From Nevskia sp. (GTDB taxonomy: Bacteria > Pseudomonadota > Gammaproteobacteria > Nevskiales > Nevskiaceae), in assembly GCF_021732705.1 (NCBI RefSeq), contig NZ_JAKFUM010000006.1, forward strand, positions 286,198 through 350,197: 64,000 nucleotides of DNA, written 5' to 3'. The notes beneath the pieces were generated by a model. The model was given only the letters and a program-made list of their open reading frames with translations, was not told the origin of the DNA and did not search any database. Below are positions 1-7,612 of the stretch, one piece after another (the first letter of the stretch is position 1; each line of letters begins with the position of its first letter). Made by a program: the position numbers and the translations under genes.

Positions 1-1
1 C

Positions 2-781
2 GTCGACATCCTCGCCGGCGTGTCGCGGCAGAGCGCGAACTCGGTCCAGCACATCGACGCCATGGTCAAGCATCTGGACGCGATCTTCGAGCTGCTCGGC
101 GACGTCAAGACCATCGCCGATCAGACCAACCTGCTGGCGCTGAACGCGGCGATCGAAGCGGCCCGCGCCGGTGAAGCCGGCCGCGGCTTCGCGGTGGTGG
201 CCGAGGAAGTGCGCAACCTGTCGGAACGGTCCACCAGCTTCAACGAGCAGATTCGCAAGCTCGTGTTCAGTTCGAAGGACGCCATCGCCAAGGTCCGCGA
301 AGCGGTTGGCGAGATGGCCACGCGCGACATGGGCGCCAGCGTCCATGCCAAGAACGAGGTCGGCCGGCTGATGTCGCAGGTCGAGGAGATCAACGCCGCG
401 GTCGCCACCAGCGCCCGCGAAGCCTCGCTGGCCGGCGAGCAGATCAACATCGCGGTCGGTCAGGCCGTTCGCTGCCTGCAGTTCGAGGACATCGCGACCC
501 AGGCGCTCGGTTCGGCGCTGGTTCATGTCGGCCATCTGCGCCAGATCGGCGACGAGACCGAAAGCCTGCAGGCGGTGCTGGTCAACGAAGCACTGCCGTC
601 GCCGACCTATCACGTGCCGACGCCGCCGCCTGCGGCCTACAGCGCGCCGCGCGTTGCTCCGGCTGCCGTGCCGCCGCCACCGCCGGCCGCGGTGCCGCCC
701 GCGGCGAACGACTGGCGCATCCCGGCACACAAGCCGGTGGCCCAGCTGTCGATGCAGGCCGGCGCGGTCGAACTGTTCTGA
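2..781 (+). CDS. Methyl-accepting chemotaxis protein, C-terminal part (5' end outside window)
   Basis: The frame is open from the first bases of the window, so this is the 3' part (about 259 residues) of a longer gene. It carries the highly conserved hairpin tip of the cytoplasmic signalling domain ([20 protein letters not shown], then [18 protein letters not shown]). This tip contacts CheA and CheW in chemoreceptor arrays. A long heptad-type helix follows, then LQFEDIATQ, a motif I associate with the return helix of some soluble or Pseudomonas-type receptors. The last 70 residues are rich in proline and alanine and probably form a disordered tether; I see no NWETF-type pentapeptide. The sensor domain is outside the window, so the ligand cannot be told. 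The BLUF photoreceptor gene starts 89 bp downstream on the same strand. Confidence 0.93.
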   Translation, partial: VDILAGVSRQSANSVQHIDAMVKHLDAIFELLGDVKTIADQTNLLALNAAIEAARAGEAGRGFAVVAEEVRNLSERSTSFNEQIRKLVFSSKDAIAKVREAVGEMATRDMGASVHAKNEVGRLMSQVEEINAAVATSAREASLAGEQINIAVGQAVRCLQFEDIATQALGSALVHVGHLRQIGDETESLQAVLVNEALPSPTYHVPTPPPAAYSAPRVAPAAVPPPPPAAVPPAANDWRIPAHKPVAQLSMQAGAVELF

Positions 782-785
782 ATCA

Positions 786-817
786 TTGGCCGCCACCGCT
801 CTGGCGGTGATGGCCAA
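786..817 (+). other. Imperfect hairpin after the chemoreceptor gene
   Basis: Arms TTGGCC-GC-CACCGC and GCGGTG-AT-GGCCAA pair over 6+6 bp around a 2-nt internal mismatch, with a TCTG loop. No T-run follows, so it may be a weak or factor-dependent terminator, an mRNA 3' end stabiliser, or chance in GC-rich DNA. Confidence 0.35.
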
Positions 818-870
818 GGCTGTCACGAGCCCTGCGTCCCGTCGTCCTCGAACGTCACCGGAAACCGATC

Positions 871-1362
871 ATGCTGACCACCCATGTGTACATGAGCCGC
901 TTCTCGCGCTCGTTCGATGTCGCCGAGCTGGACGTGATGTGCCGCCACTTCGCCCGGCGCAACAGCGAGACCGGTATCACCGGCGTGCTGATGGTCATCG
1001 GCGACCACTTCGTGCAGGTGCTGGAAGGCGCGCGCGATCCGGTGCTGGACCTGGTCGAGCGGATCCTCGTCGACGATCGGCATGGCGAGTTCCGCACGCT
1101 GTATCGCGGCCTCGTGCATGAACGCCGGTTCCCGAACTGGTCGATGCGGATGATGAATCTCGACCAGCACTACACCGTCAACGACCTCGCGATGACCGAG
1201 CTGCGTCGACTGGTCAAGACCGTGATCATCAGCCCGGTTCCGTCGCGGACCGCGATGGTCCAGCTGATGATGGCGATTCCGCGCGTGATCGCGCTGGATG
1301 GCAATGCCGAAGCCGTCGTGCGCAGCGCCGCCGTGATCGATGCGGTGCCTACCGCGCCGTGA
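871..1362 (+). CDS. Short BLUF-domain blue-light photoreceptor
   Basis: At 163 residues this is a stand-alone BLUF protein: a flavin-binding light sensor with a short C-terminal cap and no fused output domain, similar in size to PixD/BlrB types. The photocycle residues of the family are all visible. They are Tyr7 (in VYMSR), Asn31 (in RRNSETGITG), Gln49 (in FVQVLEG) and Trp90/Met92 (in NWSM). The conserved ITG and DxRH-like (DDRH) segments are also present. It should bind FAD and signal by switching the Gln hydrogen bond, acting on a partner protein. Candidate partners nearby are the chemoreceptor just upstream and the EAL protein 5 kb away; neither link is shown by the sequence. The ATG follows a short spacer with no strong ribosome-binding site. 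Confidence 0.93.
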   Translation: MLTTHVYMSRFSRSFDVAELDVMCRHFARRNSETGITGVLMVIGDHFVQVLEGARDPVLDLVERILVDDRHGEFRTLYRGLVHERRFPNWSMRMMNLDQHYTVNDLAMTELRRLVKTVIISPVPSRTAMVQLMMAIPRVIALDGNAEAVVRSAAVIDAVPTAP

Positions 1363-1520
1363 GCGGCCGGGTGGATTCGATGCGCTGAGACGGTCAGCGT
1401 CGCGCCGGCGCGAGGCCAGCCGGGGTCTGCCCGCGCGAGTCGGCGCTGGCGGGGCTTGAACCGCGTCGCTGGCCCGGACGACGAGCGGTCGTGCCAGGCC
1501 AGCGACGGGGACACCGTGTG

Positions 1521-3092
1521 CTACTTCGGCGTGGCGACGCCGGCGGCGAGAATCTTCTTGAAGAAGTCCTCGAAACTGAATGCCGCGAGCACCGACAGTC
1601 GCACTTCCGACGGGCCCTTGCCATCGAGCGGCGTGTCGAGCGTCAGACGGGCCGACGTGGCGACACCGCTGCTGCCGGCATTCGGCAGCAGGACCAGCGC
1701 CTCGATCACGCCACGCTCATACGCGTTGACGATGTTCGTGGCGTTCGCACCCTGCGGCTGCCGCCAGTATTCGTCATGCGCCACGCTGAGGGACAGGCGC
1801 GAGTAGGCCCCGTCGGACAGAAACGTCTGACCGCGAATGCCGAGGCCGTAGCGCGGCCGCAGTGCCTGCGGGAAATCGCCGCCGACACCGGGAATGGTGC
1901 TGACGCCGGCGACGGTGAACAGCGCATAGCGGTCATCGGAGCTGATCTTGGTCGAGGCGCCGACATTGAAGCGCAGGTAGCCCTTGTCCGAGCGGAACAG
2001 GTCGTTCGCGTTCGGGGGCGGCACCGCACCCGTCGCATTGGCGCGTGAGGCGACATCGACACTGCCCTTGGTGCGGTAGGTGATGTCGGTGAACACGCGT
2101 CCGACGCCGAGCAGCGAGCCGGCACCCCCTTCGAACGCCACGGCGGCCTCGACGCCGGTCTTGAACTTGTCGTCGCCGTTCAGCGACAGGCTCGGGCCGG
2201 CATAGATCGCCAGCTGCGCCTTGTCGTAGACCTCGCGCTGCGCGATGTACAGATAGTCGCGCTTCAGTTCACGGAAGCGGGCGAGGGCCGTCCGGGTCAA
2301 CGCATCCTTGGCCGCCACCTTCTGAAGAATCTCGTAATGCGCGTACGCGCCTTCGAACGCTTCGAGCGCGCAGTCGGCCAACTTCTCGCGAGCCTTCACC
2401 AGGTCGCGTTCGGCCGCGTAGTCTCGATTGCCGATGTGCGAATCCGGGTACGGGCCGAGCGCATCCCATGCCGAGCGCAGCGCTTCCATCGACTTGTCCA
2501 GAATGGCGACCTCACCGGCAGACTCCTTCAGCATCTCGCCGACCATCATGCCGTCGCGGACGGTCGGTTCGGCCGAGGCCGCCATCATGGCCTCGGCCGC
2601 GCCCGCCTTGGAGGGATCGGCCGGATTGGCGTCGGACGCGGATTCGGCGGCTTTCAGCGCCCGGTGCGCGGCCAGCTTTTCATCGTCGGTCTTGGCGGCA
2701 AGCATGTTGGCTTCCGCGGCCTTCACGCTCGCCGACTTGCCGGTGACGATCGGCAAGGCGTTGGCGGCTTCCACCGCCTTCTCGGCAAACTTCCGGGCCG
2801 ATGCAGCGCTGGCCCGCGCCTCCGGCGTCGCCGCCGCGCGTTCGTCGGCGACGGCCTTGTTCATCGCCTGATTGGCCGATGCCAGCGCATCCGCGCGCAG
2901 CTTCTCCAGATTGCCTTCTCCGGACGCGAATGCCGCACTGCGCAGATCCGCGCAGGTCGCGGCGATCACGACCTTGGGGGCCAGGGTGCCGACAGCTTTC
3001 GATCCGGTGGCGGCGAACGTCGGCGGCAGCGTTGCCGCGCCGACCACGCCGATCACGACGGCGGTGCGGATGCAGGTAGAACTCTTTTTCAT
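1521..3092 (-). CDS. Exported protein of unknown function, Ala-rich helical N-terminus and beta-rich C-terminus
   Basis: I do not recognise the family. The 523-residue product begins with a clear Sec signal peptide (MKKSS, then a hydrophobic stretch ending in PTFA^A, about 28 residues). Residues of about 45-270 are rich in Ala, Glu and Lys and should be helical, probably coiled coil. From about residue 290 onward the sequence alternates polar and hydrophobic residues (YAGPSLSLNG, YLRFNVGASTKI, YSRLSLSVAHDEYW), which suggests an outer-membrane barrel-like or periplasmic beta domain. There is no C-terminal aromatic residue (it ends ATPK), which argues against a standard BAM-inserted barrel. The start has an AGGGA ribosome-binding site. 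Its upstream region carries the 47-bp element also found before the unit at 3272-5958, so the two may be co-regulated. Confidence 0.75.
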   Translation of the reverse strand: MKKSSTCIRTAVVIGVVGAATLPPTFAATGSKAVGTLAPKVVIAATCADLRSAAFASGEGNLEKLRADALASANQAMNKAVADERAAATPEARASAASARKFAEKAVEAANALPIVTGKSASVKAAEANMLAAKTDDEKLAAHRALKAAESASDANPADPSKAGAAEAMMAASAEPTVRDGMMVGEMLKESAGEVAILDKSMEALRSAWDALGPYPDSHIGNRDYAAERDLVKAREKLADCALEAFEGAYAHYEILQKVAAKDALTRTALARFRELKRDYLYIAQREVYDKAQLAIYAGPSLSLNGDDKFKTGVEAAVAFEGGAGSLLGVGRVFTDITYRTKGSVDVASRANATGAVPPPNANDLFRSDKGYLRFNVGASTKISSDDRYALFTVAGVSTIPGVGGDFPQALRPRYGLGIRGQTFLSDGAYSRLSLSVAHDEYWRQPQGANATNIVNAYERGVIEALVLLPNAGSSGVATSARLTLDTPLDGKGPSEVRLSVLAAFSFEDFFKKILAAGVATPK

Positions 3093-3212
3093 GGTGTGAT
3101 CCCTGATGAGATGTGGCGCCGGGCTCGTCGTCCCGGCAGACCGTGCCGGGTGGCTCGGTGTGCCGAGACGGTCGGCGATTGCGCCGCCACGGTCTCAACG
3201 GATGTCCATTCA

Positions 3213-3259
3213 ATTTCTAACGAATTCCTAACGACGTTTTGCGAAGCGCAAGCCATTGA
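3213..3259 (-). promoter_or_regulatory. Shared upstream element, copy 1 (before the exported protein)
   Basis: Read on the minus strand: TCAATGGCTTG, a 14-nt spacer, then two abutting 11-mers TCGTTAGGAAT and TCGTTAGAAAT (10 of 11 identical). The element ends 120 nt before the start codon at 3092. A second copy lies at 6022-6069. Direct repeats with an 11-bp period are typical of tandem binding by OmpR/PhoB-type regulators, but the regulator is unknown. The regulatory role is inferred; the repetition is directly visible. Confidence 0.6.
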
Positions 3260-3271
3260 TCGAAAAGCCGT

Positions 3272-4375
3272 TCAGGCCGCCCGAGCGGACTCCTCGCCAT
3301 CCGCTGCCGGCTGCGGCTTGCGACGCGCGAGTTCCTTGCCCGGGATCACCAGGAACTCGCTGTCGGCCGTGCAGCGCAGCAGCAGTTGCTCGTGCTTCGG
3401 GCGGTCGACGAACTGGTCGATGACGGTCGTGCCGCTGTGGGCGGTCATGTTCAGACGGTGGCTGGTGGCGTTGGCGACGAGCGTGCTGCTGCCGCTGATC
3501 TGGATCAGCAGGTCGGCGAAGGCCTCGTCGCTGTTGGCGGCGATGTCACCACGACGGCACAGCAGGCGGGTGGCACGCTTGAACGGGCGCTCGCCGCTGG
3601 CGAGGCCCGCGGCCAGTTCCCTGCCGATGCGGCTGGCGGCAACGTCGGCCGGGGAGGCCGCCGGACCGACGCCGGTATCGGCTGCGAGGGCCGCCTTGAT
3701 TCGCGCGATGAAGCCGTCGACCGGACTCAGCGACGTGCTCATGCCGCCGGCGAATTCCGGAAAGCGGCGGGTGAACCAGGCGGTACGGGCGTCACTGACC
3801 GGAAACTCCTCGGCCCAGAAGCCGAACGGTGAGCCGAGGCGTTTGAGGCGCACGGCATCGTCCGACAGCAGCAGCATCGGCACATGGCTGCCGACATCGG
3901 TATGGGCGATGCCGCGGGCATAGCACTGGTAGCCCATCTTTTCGTACATCGGGATCAGCGCCGGCGCGCAATGCATCAGATCGATCAGCGCGCCGTTGCG
4001 TCGGCCGGTGTAGTAGTTGGCACCGAGCAGCAGGCGCAGCGCCATCGAGTTGCGATGGCTTTCGCAGATGACCAGACGCGACGTGAACGACAGTTCGTTG
4101 CGCGGAATGTCGTGCAGCAGGTCGGTCTGGAACCAGTCGCGGTAGCGATCCGGCACCGCGTCGCGGCCGAACACGGTGCGCATCGTCGCGATGATCCGGT
4201 CGTCTTCGGCGGCGTAGTAGATGGTCGCGATCTCGTCCAGTTCATCGACCACGCGGCGCGAGTGATGACACAGGAAACTGCCCTGCTTGCCGGCGTTGAT
4301 GTTCACGTCGTAGCGCAGGCGGTAGCAGGCTTCGCGCTCGGCTTCGGTTTCGGCGACAGCGATCTTGAGAGACAT
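3272..4375 (-). CDS. FeeM-like N-acyltransferase (autoinducer-synthase fold) with degenerate cNMP-binding-like tail
   Basis: The N-terminal 200 residues look like the N-acyl amino acid synthase / autoinducer-synthase branch of the GNAT fold. They contain the YRLRYDV entry motif, an acidic segment around VVDELDE, a RIIATMRTVFG strand, an ELSFTSRLVI strand and a MYEKMGYQ segment. Such enzymes transfer an acyl chain from acyl-ACP to an amine. The last 110 residues (RLLCRRGDIA, LIQISGSSTLV, SEFLVIPGKEL) resemble a worn cyclic-nucleotide-binding fold; I cannot see an intact phosphate-binding cassette. I chose the ATG at 4375 because homology starts there and a GGGG segment precedes it; the frame is open further upstream. 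It lies 123 nt after the ICMT-like gene on the same strand and may share its transcript. The acyl donor and acceptor cannot be told from sequence. Confidence 0.72.
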   Translation of the reverse strand: MSLKIAVAETEAEREACYRLRYDVNINAGKQGSFLCHHSRRVVDELDEIATIYYAAEDDRIIATMRTVFGRDAVPDRYRDWFQTDLLHDIPRNELSFTSRLVICESHRNSMALRLLLGANYYTGRRNGALIDLMHCAPALIPMYEKMGYQCYARGIAHTDVGSHVPMLLLSDDAVRLKRLGSPFGFWAEEFPVSDARTAWFTRRFPEFAGGMSTSLSPVDGFIARIKAALAADTGVGPAASPADVAASRIGRELAAGLASGERPFKRATRLLCRRGDIAANSDEAFADLLIQISGSSTLVANATSHRLNMTAHSGTTVIDQFVDRPKHEQLLLRCTADSEFLVIPGKELARRKPQPAADGEESARAA

Positions 4376-4498
4376 GGGAACCCCGAATAGATGTGCATGG
4401 CAGTGAGGCGTTCCGGCATCCGTTCCGGGTCTCGGCGACGCGCCCCTGACCATCCGGGCTGCGTGCATCGAGCTGGGTTCAAGCAGGGTCCAGCGGGA

Positions 4499-5080
4499 TC
4501 ACGAGGCGCGGCTGCTGAACGGCCACGGCAGGAACATGCCGGTGCCGGCGCGGTAGCGGTCGTAATCGCGGTTTAGCGCGGTGCTGCTGAACTTGCGTTC
4601 CTCGACGCGGGCGGCGGTGAAGTACATCGGCGCCATCACCGCGAACGGCAGGGCCATGAAGGCGCTGCCGGTGGCAACGCCGGCAGCGAGCCAGGTCAGC
4701 AGGTACGAGGTGTAGAACGGGTGGCGGATGTAGCGGTACGGCCCTTCCGCGACGAGGTGTTCCGGCAGATCCTCGGAAAACGCGAACGACAGCGGCTTGC
4801 GGCGGTTGGCGGCGATCGCCCACCAGAACAGCGACAGGCTCAGGCCCAGCAGGATCGCGGCGGCCGCGAAATGGCCGGACGACGCCACCCCGAGCACTGG
4901 CAGCCCGGCGAGCACGTACAGGCCCAGCAGATTGCTCAGCAGGTAGATCGCGTCGATGCCGGAATTGGTGCCGGTGGGCTTGGTGAAGAAGTGGCGGGCG
5001 CCCCAGCCCCAGCTGGCATAGCCGGCAAGGATCAGCAGGACGACCACGGCCGTGGCGGGATCGGCGTGCAGAGGGTTCAT
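4499..5080 (-). CDS. Isoprenylcysteine carboxyl methyltransferase (ICMT/PEMT)-family membrane protein
   Basis: This 193-residue integral membrane protein has several hydrophobic helices (residues about 10-25, 43-65, 72-92, 125-160). It has the signature of the ICMT/phospholipid methyltransferase family, GPYRYIRHPFYTSY (residues 113-126), followed by an EERKF segment and a YDRYRAGTG segment near the end, where SAM is bound in relatives. Bacterial members methylate small lipophilic acids, amines or phenols at the inner membrane, so the substrate is open. The start at 5080 has an AGGAG site and overlaps the stop of the preceding gene by 4 nt (ATGA), which points to translational coupling. Position between two acyltransferase-like genes suggests it modifies their product; that is inference. 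Confidence 0.8.
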   Translation of the reverse strand: MNPLHADPATAVVVLLILAGYASWGWGARHFFTKPTGTNSGIDAIYLLSNLLGLYVLAGLPVLGVASSGHFAAAAILLGLSLSLFWWAIAANRRKPLSFAFSEDLPEHLVAEGPYRYIRHPFYTSYLLTWLAAGVATGSAFMALPFAVMAPMYFTAARVEERKFSSTALNRDYDRYRAGTGMFLPWPFSSRAS

Positions 5081-5958
5081 CGGTGAGACTCCTGGGCGGT
5101 GGACAGCGGATGGACGGTGCGGCGGTGGCTGGTATCGGCGGCGGCTGGCGCGGCGGGATTCCCCGCACGTGCTTGCTCGGGCCGCACGCGGCTGGCTCGG
5201 GTCAGCGGCGGGCTGGCGATGACGATCAGGCGATCGGCGCGACTGCCGTCGACGCCGAGCTGTTCGAACAGCGAGTAGCGGGCCGCGCCCGACGGCGCGG
5301 AGCGGACGCCCGGTGCGGGCTCGCCGGCATCGCCGCGCAGCACGAACGGGTGATCGTCGGCGTCGCCGAGGCCCACGCCGAGCTGCTCCCGAATGGCGCG
5401 GACGATGCGGTCGCCGCGCAGCGAATAGCTGCCGTCGTAGCGCGGCTCGGTCTGGTCGAGGTGGCTGGCCAGATTCAGGAAATCGAGCGGCGATCGTGCC
5501 GCAGCCCACAGGATCGGCGGCTGGCTCGGCTGACGATGCTGGGACGCGAGTTCGTCACGGCAATCGTCGAGCAGGCCGGCGATGACCGGGACGCCCGCCG
5601 GGCCGGCCGCGGCCACGGTGAGTACGACCTGCACGGCCGGAATCGACTTGCCGGCCAGCACCAGCGGCTGCCAGCGGGTCAGCACGAAGCCGATCAGCCG
5701 GCCGGTCGCTTCACGGGCAAGATAAAGGCGGCGTTCCTGCGCGGCGCGGGCGGTGTGGATCCGGGCCAGTTCGTCGGCGAGCACGGCGGCGTTGGCGGTA
5801 CCGTGTTCGGCGGCGAGGGCGACCAGATCGATCCGCAGCCAGGCGTTGGTTCGAAGCACGTCGCCATCGACGACGCTGCGCTCGAACGGGGTCGATGAAG
5901 GGCTCGGCGACGAGGCCGACGGCGGCGGGGTGGGGCCAGAAGAGGCGGGCAGCGGCAT
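5077..5958 (-). CDS. Unrecognised protein, possibly GNAT-fold acyltransferase
   Basis: I do not firmly recognise this 293-residue protein. After a Pro/Ser-rich N-terminus, residues about 75-175 read like a divergent GNAT core. There is a strand pair YLAREATGRLIGFVL, a strand QVVLTVAAAG followed by a helix VPVIAGLLDDCRDEL, and another strand PPILWAAARS followed by a helix. The usual R/QxxGxG/A acetyl-CoA loop is not clear. The C-terminal third is Arg-, Ala- and Pro-rich and low in predicted structure. It is the first gene of a minus-strand unit: a GGAG site lies 10 nt before the ATG, and the shared 48-bp element lies 63 nt upstream. Its stop overlaps the ICMT-like start by 4 nt. Functional assignment as a transferase is tentative. 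Confidence 0.62.
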   Translation of the reverse strand: MPLPASSGPTPPPSASSPSPSSTPFERSVVDGDVLRTNAWLRIDLVALAAEHGTANAAVLADELARIHTARAAQERRLYLAREATGRLIGFVLTRWQPLVLAGKSIPAVQVVLTVAAAGPAGVPVIAGLLDDCRDELASQHRQPSQPPILWAAARSPLDFLNLASHLDQTEPRYDGSYSLRGDRIVRAIREQLGVGLGDADDHPFVLRGDAGEPAPGVRSAPSGAARYSLFEQLGVDGSRADRLIVIASPPLTRASRVRPEQARAGNPAAPAAADTSHRRTVHPLSTAQESHR

Positions 5959-6021
5959 GGCGGATCAGCTCCGGAAAACCTGCCGCCACACTGGGACCCC
6001 TGCCTTCAGGAGTCCTCACGG

Positions 6022-6069
6022 ATTTCAAACGGAACTCAAACGAAATTGAAAGTCACGACAAGCCATTGA
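6022..6069 (-). promoter_or_regulatory. Shared upstream element, copy 2 (before the GNAT/ICMT/FeeM-like unit)
   Basis: Read on the minus strand: TCAATGGCTTG (identical to copy 1), a 15-nt spacer, then TCGTTTGAGTT and CCGTTTGAAAT, two abutting 11-mers that share 8 positions. It ends 63 nt before the ATG at 5958. An ATCCGT-type hexamer also follows the repeats in both copies. The rest of this 222-bp gap holds nothing I can name. Confidence 0.6.
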
Positions 6070-6180
6070 ATGGAATGGCGTTGTCGGCAGGCGTCGATGG
6101 GCCTGCGCATGCCCGTGGCGGGCAGTCGGGCGCGCTCGCGAACCGGGCCGGCGGCCCGCGTTCGGCGAGCGCCGACGCGG

Positions 6181-7467
6181 TCAGTGCCGGGCGTCGAGCA
6201 GTTGCAGGAACTTTTCCGGCGGCACCGTCGGGTAGAACAGCCAGCCCTGGGCGTAGTCGATGCCGATGTCCTGCAGCGCGGCGAGCTTGCGGGCGTCGTC
6301 GACGAACTCGGCAATCGTGCGCTTGCCGGTGGCATGGGCGACCTGATTGATCGCGCGGACGATTTCCTGCGAGGCGCCGCCCTGCGCCACTTCCTTGATG
6401 AAGCAGCCGTCGATCTTGACCTCGTCCACCGGCAGCGACTGCAGGTAGCCGAACGAGCACAGGCCGGAGCCGAAATCGTCGAGGCTGAAGCCGCAGCCGA
6501 TGGCGCGGAAGGCGCGGATGACGTCGGCCGCGACTTCCAGATTCTCGATCGCCGCGGTTTCGGTGATCTCGAAATACAGCTTGCCGGCCGGCAGCGCGGC
6601 ATTCTTGACCTCCCGAAGCAGATCATCCATGAACCGGCCGTCGACGATCGAGCGGGCCGACAGGTTGATCGAGACGCTGTGCAGGTGGTCGAGCGCGCTG
6701 CGGTTGTCGGCCAGCCAGTCGAGGATGAAGGTGGACGAGAAGCGGTCCAGTTCGCCCACGAGGCCGAAGTATTCGAGCGTTTCGATGGTGCCGGCCGGCA
6801 CCGGCATGTAGACGCCGTTCCGTTCCATCCGCAGCAGGAATTCGGCCTTGCGCAGGCGCGACTCGCCGTTGCGGATGTCCATGATCGGCTGCGGATGCAG
6901 CGACAGCTGGCCGCGGGCCATCAGCTTGCGGAACACCGTGACATCGCCGGCGTTGACCGTCGGCCGCGTGGCGAAGGTGTTGCTCGGGCCGTGGCAGCTG
7001 ACCTGGTTCAGGCCACGCCGCTTGCTCGCCTCGCAGGCATCGCCGGCCTCGGCCAGTGCCGCCGGCCAGTCGACGCCCGGCCGGACGACGGTGACGCCGA
7101 TCGACACCGCGACCGGGTTTTCGCCCAGCGGGCCGTGGAAGCGCAGCGTCGACAGGCGATCGCGCAGTTCGGTGGCGTCGTCGATCGCGCTCTGGGTGTG
7201 GTCGATGACGCGGGCGGCGATGAATTCATTGCTCCACAGCCGGGCCGACAGTCCGAGCCGGCCGACCCAGTCGCGCAGCAGCGCTTCGACCTGCGAGATC
7301 ACGGCGTCGCCTTCGATCGAGCCGGCGATCCGGTTGATCGAGCGCAGCTGCCGCAGGTCAATGTAGAACAGCGCGGCGCAGGGCTCGCAGGACCAGGCCT
7401 TGAGGCGCTCGATCAGGCTCGCGTACGACGTGGCGGGGCGATTGTCGGGAGAAAGAAGGCTCATCAC
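6181..7467 (-). CDS. EAL-domain protein with degenerate GGDEF domain (c-di-GMP phosphodiesterase)
   Basis: This is a 428-residue cytosolic protein. Residues about 15-160 have the GGDEF fold, but the active site reads LWSNEF (residues 77-82), so no diguanylate cyclase activity is expected. Residues about 180-425 form an EAL domain. The EAL motif is shifted to AEFLLRM, but its glutamate (Glu209) is kept. The other usual metal and catalytic residues are also present: Asn268 (SINLS), Glu300 (FEITET), Asp330-Asp331 (LDDFGSG), Lys351 (VKIDG), Glu387 and Gln407. An active c-di-GMP phosphodiesterase is therefore likely. No transmembrane or PAS segment is seen, so it may be driven by a partner protein. 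Two adjacent ATG codons begin the frame; either may be used. Confidence 0.9.
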   Translation of the reverse strand: MMSLLSPDNRPATSYASLIERLKAWSCEPCAALFYIDLRQLRSINRIAGSIEGDAVISQVEALLRDWVGRLGLSARLWSNEFIAARVIDHTQSAIDDATELRDRLSTLRFHGPLGENPVAVSIGVTVVRPGVDWPAALAEAGDACEASKRRGLNQVSCHGPSNTFATRPTVNAGDVTVFRKLMARGQLSLHPQPIMDIRNGESRLRKAEFLLRMERNGVYMPVPAGTIETLEYFGLVGELDRFSSTFILDWLADNRSALDHLHSVSINLSARSIVDGRFMDDLLREVKNAALPAGKLYFEITETAAIENLEVAADVIRAFRAIGCGFSLDDFGSGLCSFGYLQSLPVDEVKIDGCFIKEVAQGGASQEIVRAINQVAHATGKRTIAEFVDDARKLAALQDIGIDYAQGWLFYPTVPPEKFLQLLDARH

Positions 7468-7556
7468 AGGCTATCGGCGGGGCCGAGCGTCTGGCGCAAC
7501 CGTTCGGCGGTCGTGGAGGGCCGTCCGGCCATCATGCGGAAGCCGGGCCGGACATG

Positions 7557-7587
7557 AAAAAACCGCCCGGCGGGATGCCGGGCGGTT
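7557..7587 (-). terminator. Rho-independent terminator of the DUF1800-DUF1501 unit
   Basis: The 11-bp stem AACCGCCCGGC / GCCGGGCGGTT has a 5-nt loop and is followed on the minus strand by a run of six T. It lies 26 nt after the DUF1501 stop codon. Confidence 0.88.
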
Positions 7588-7612
7588 TCGGGTTCCCTGC
7601 TTCAGCGCGTGA

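Noticed and set aside
786-817. Hairpin after the chemoreceptor considered as a Rho-independent terminator
   Set aside because: No T-run follows and the stem has an internal mismatch; it is listed only as a hairpin.
3213-3259. The direct repeats considered as a Pho box
   Set aside because: The 11-bp spacing is right, but the half-sites (TCGTTAGGAAT) do not resemble the CTGTCAT-type consensus, so a specific PhoB assignment is not supported.
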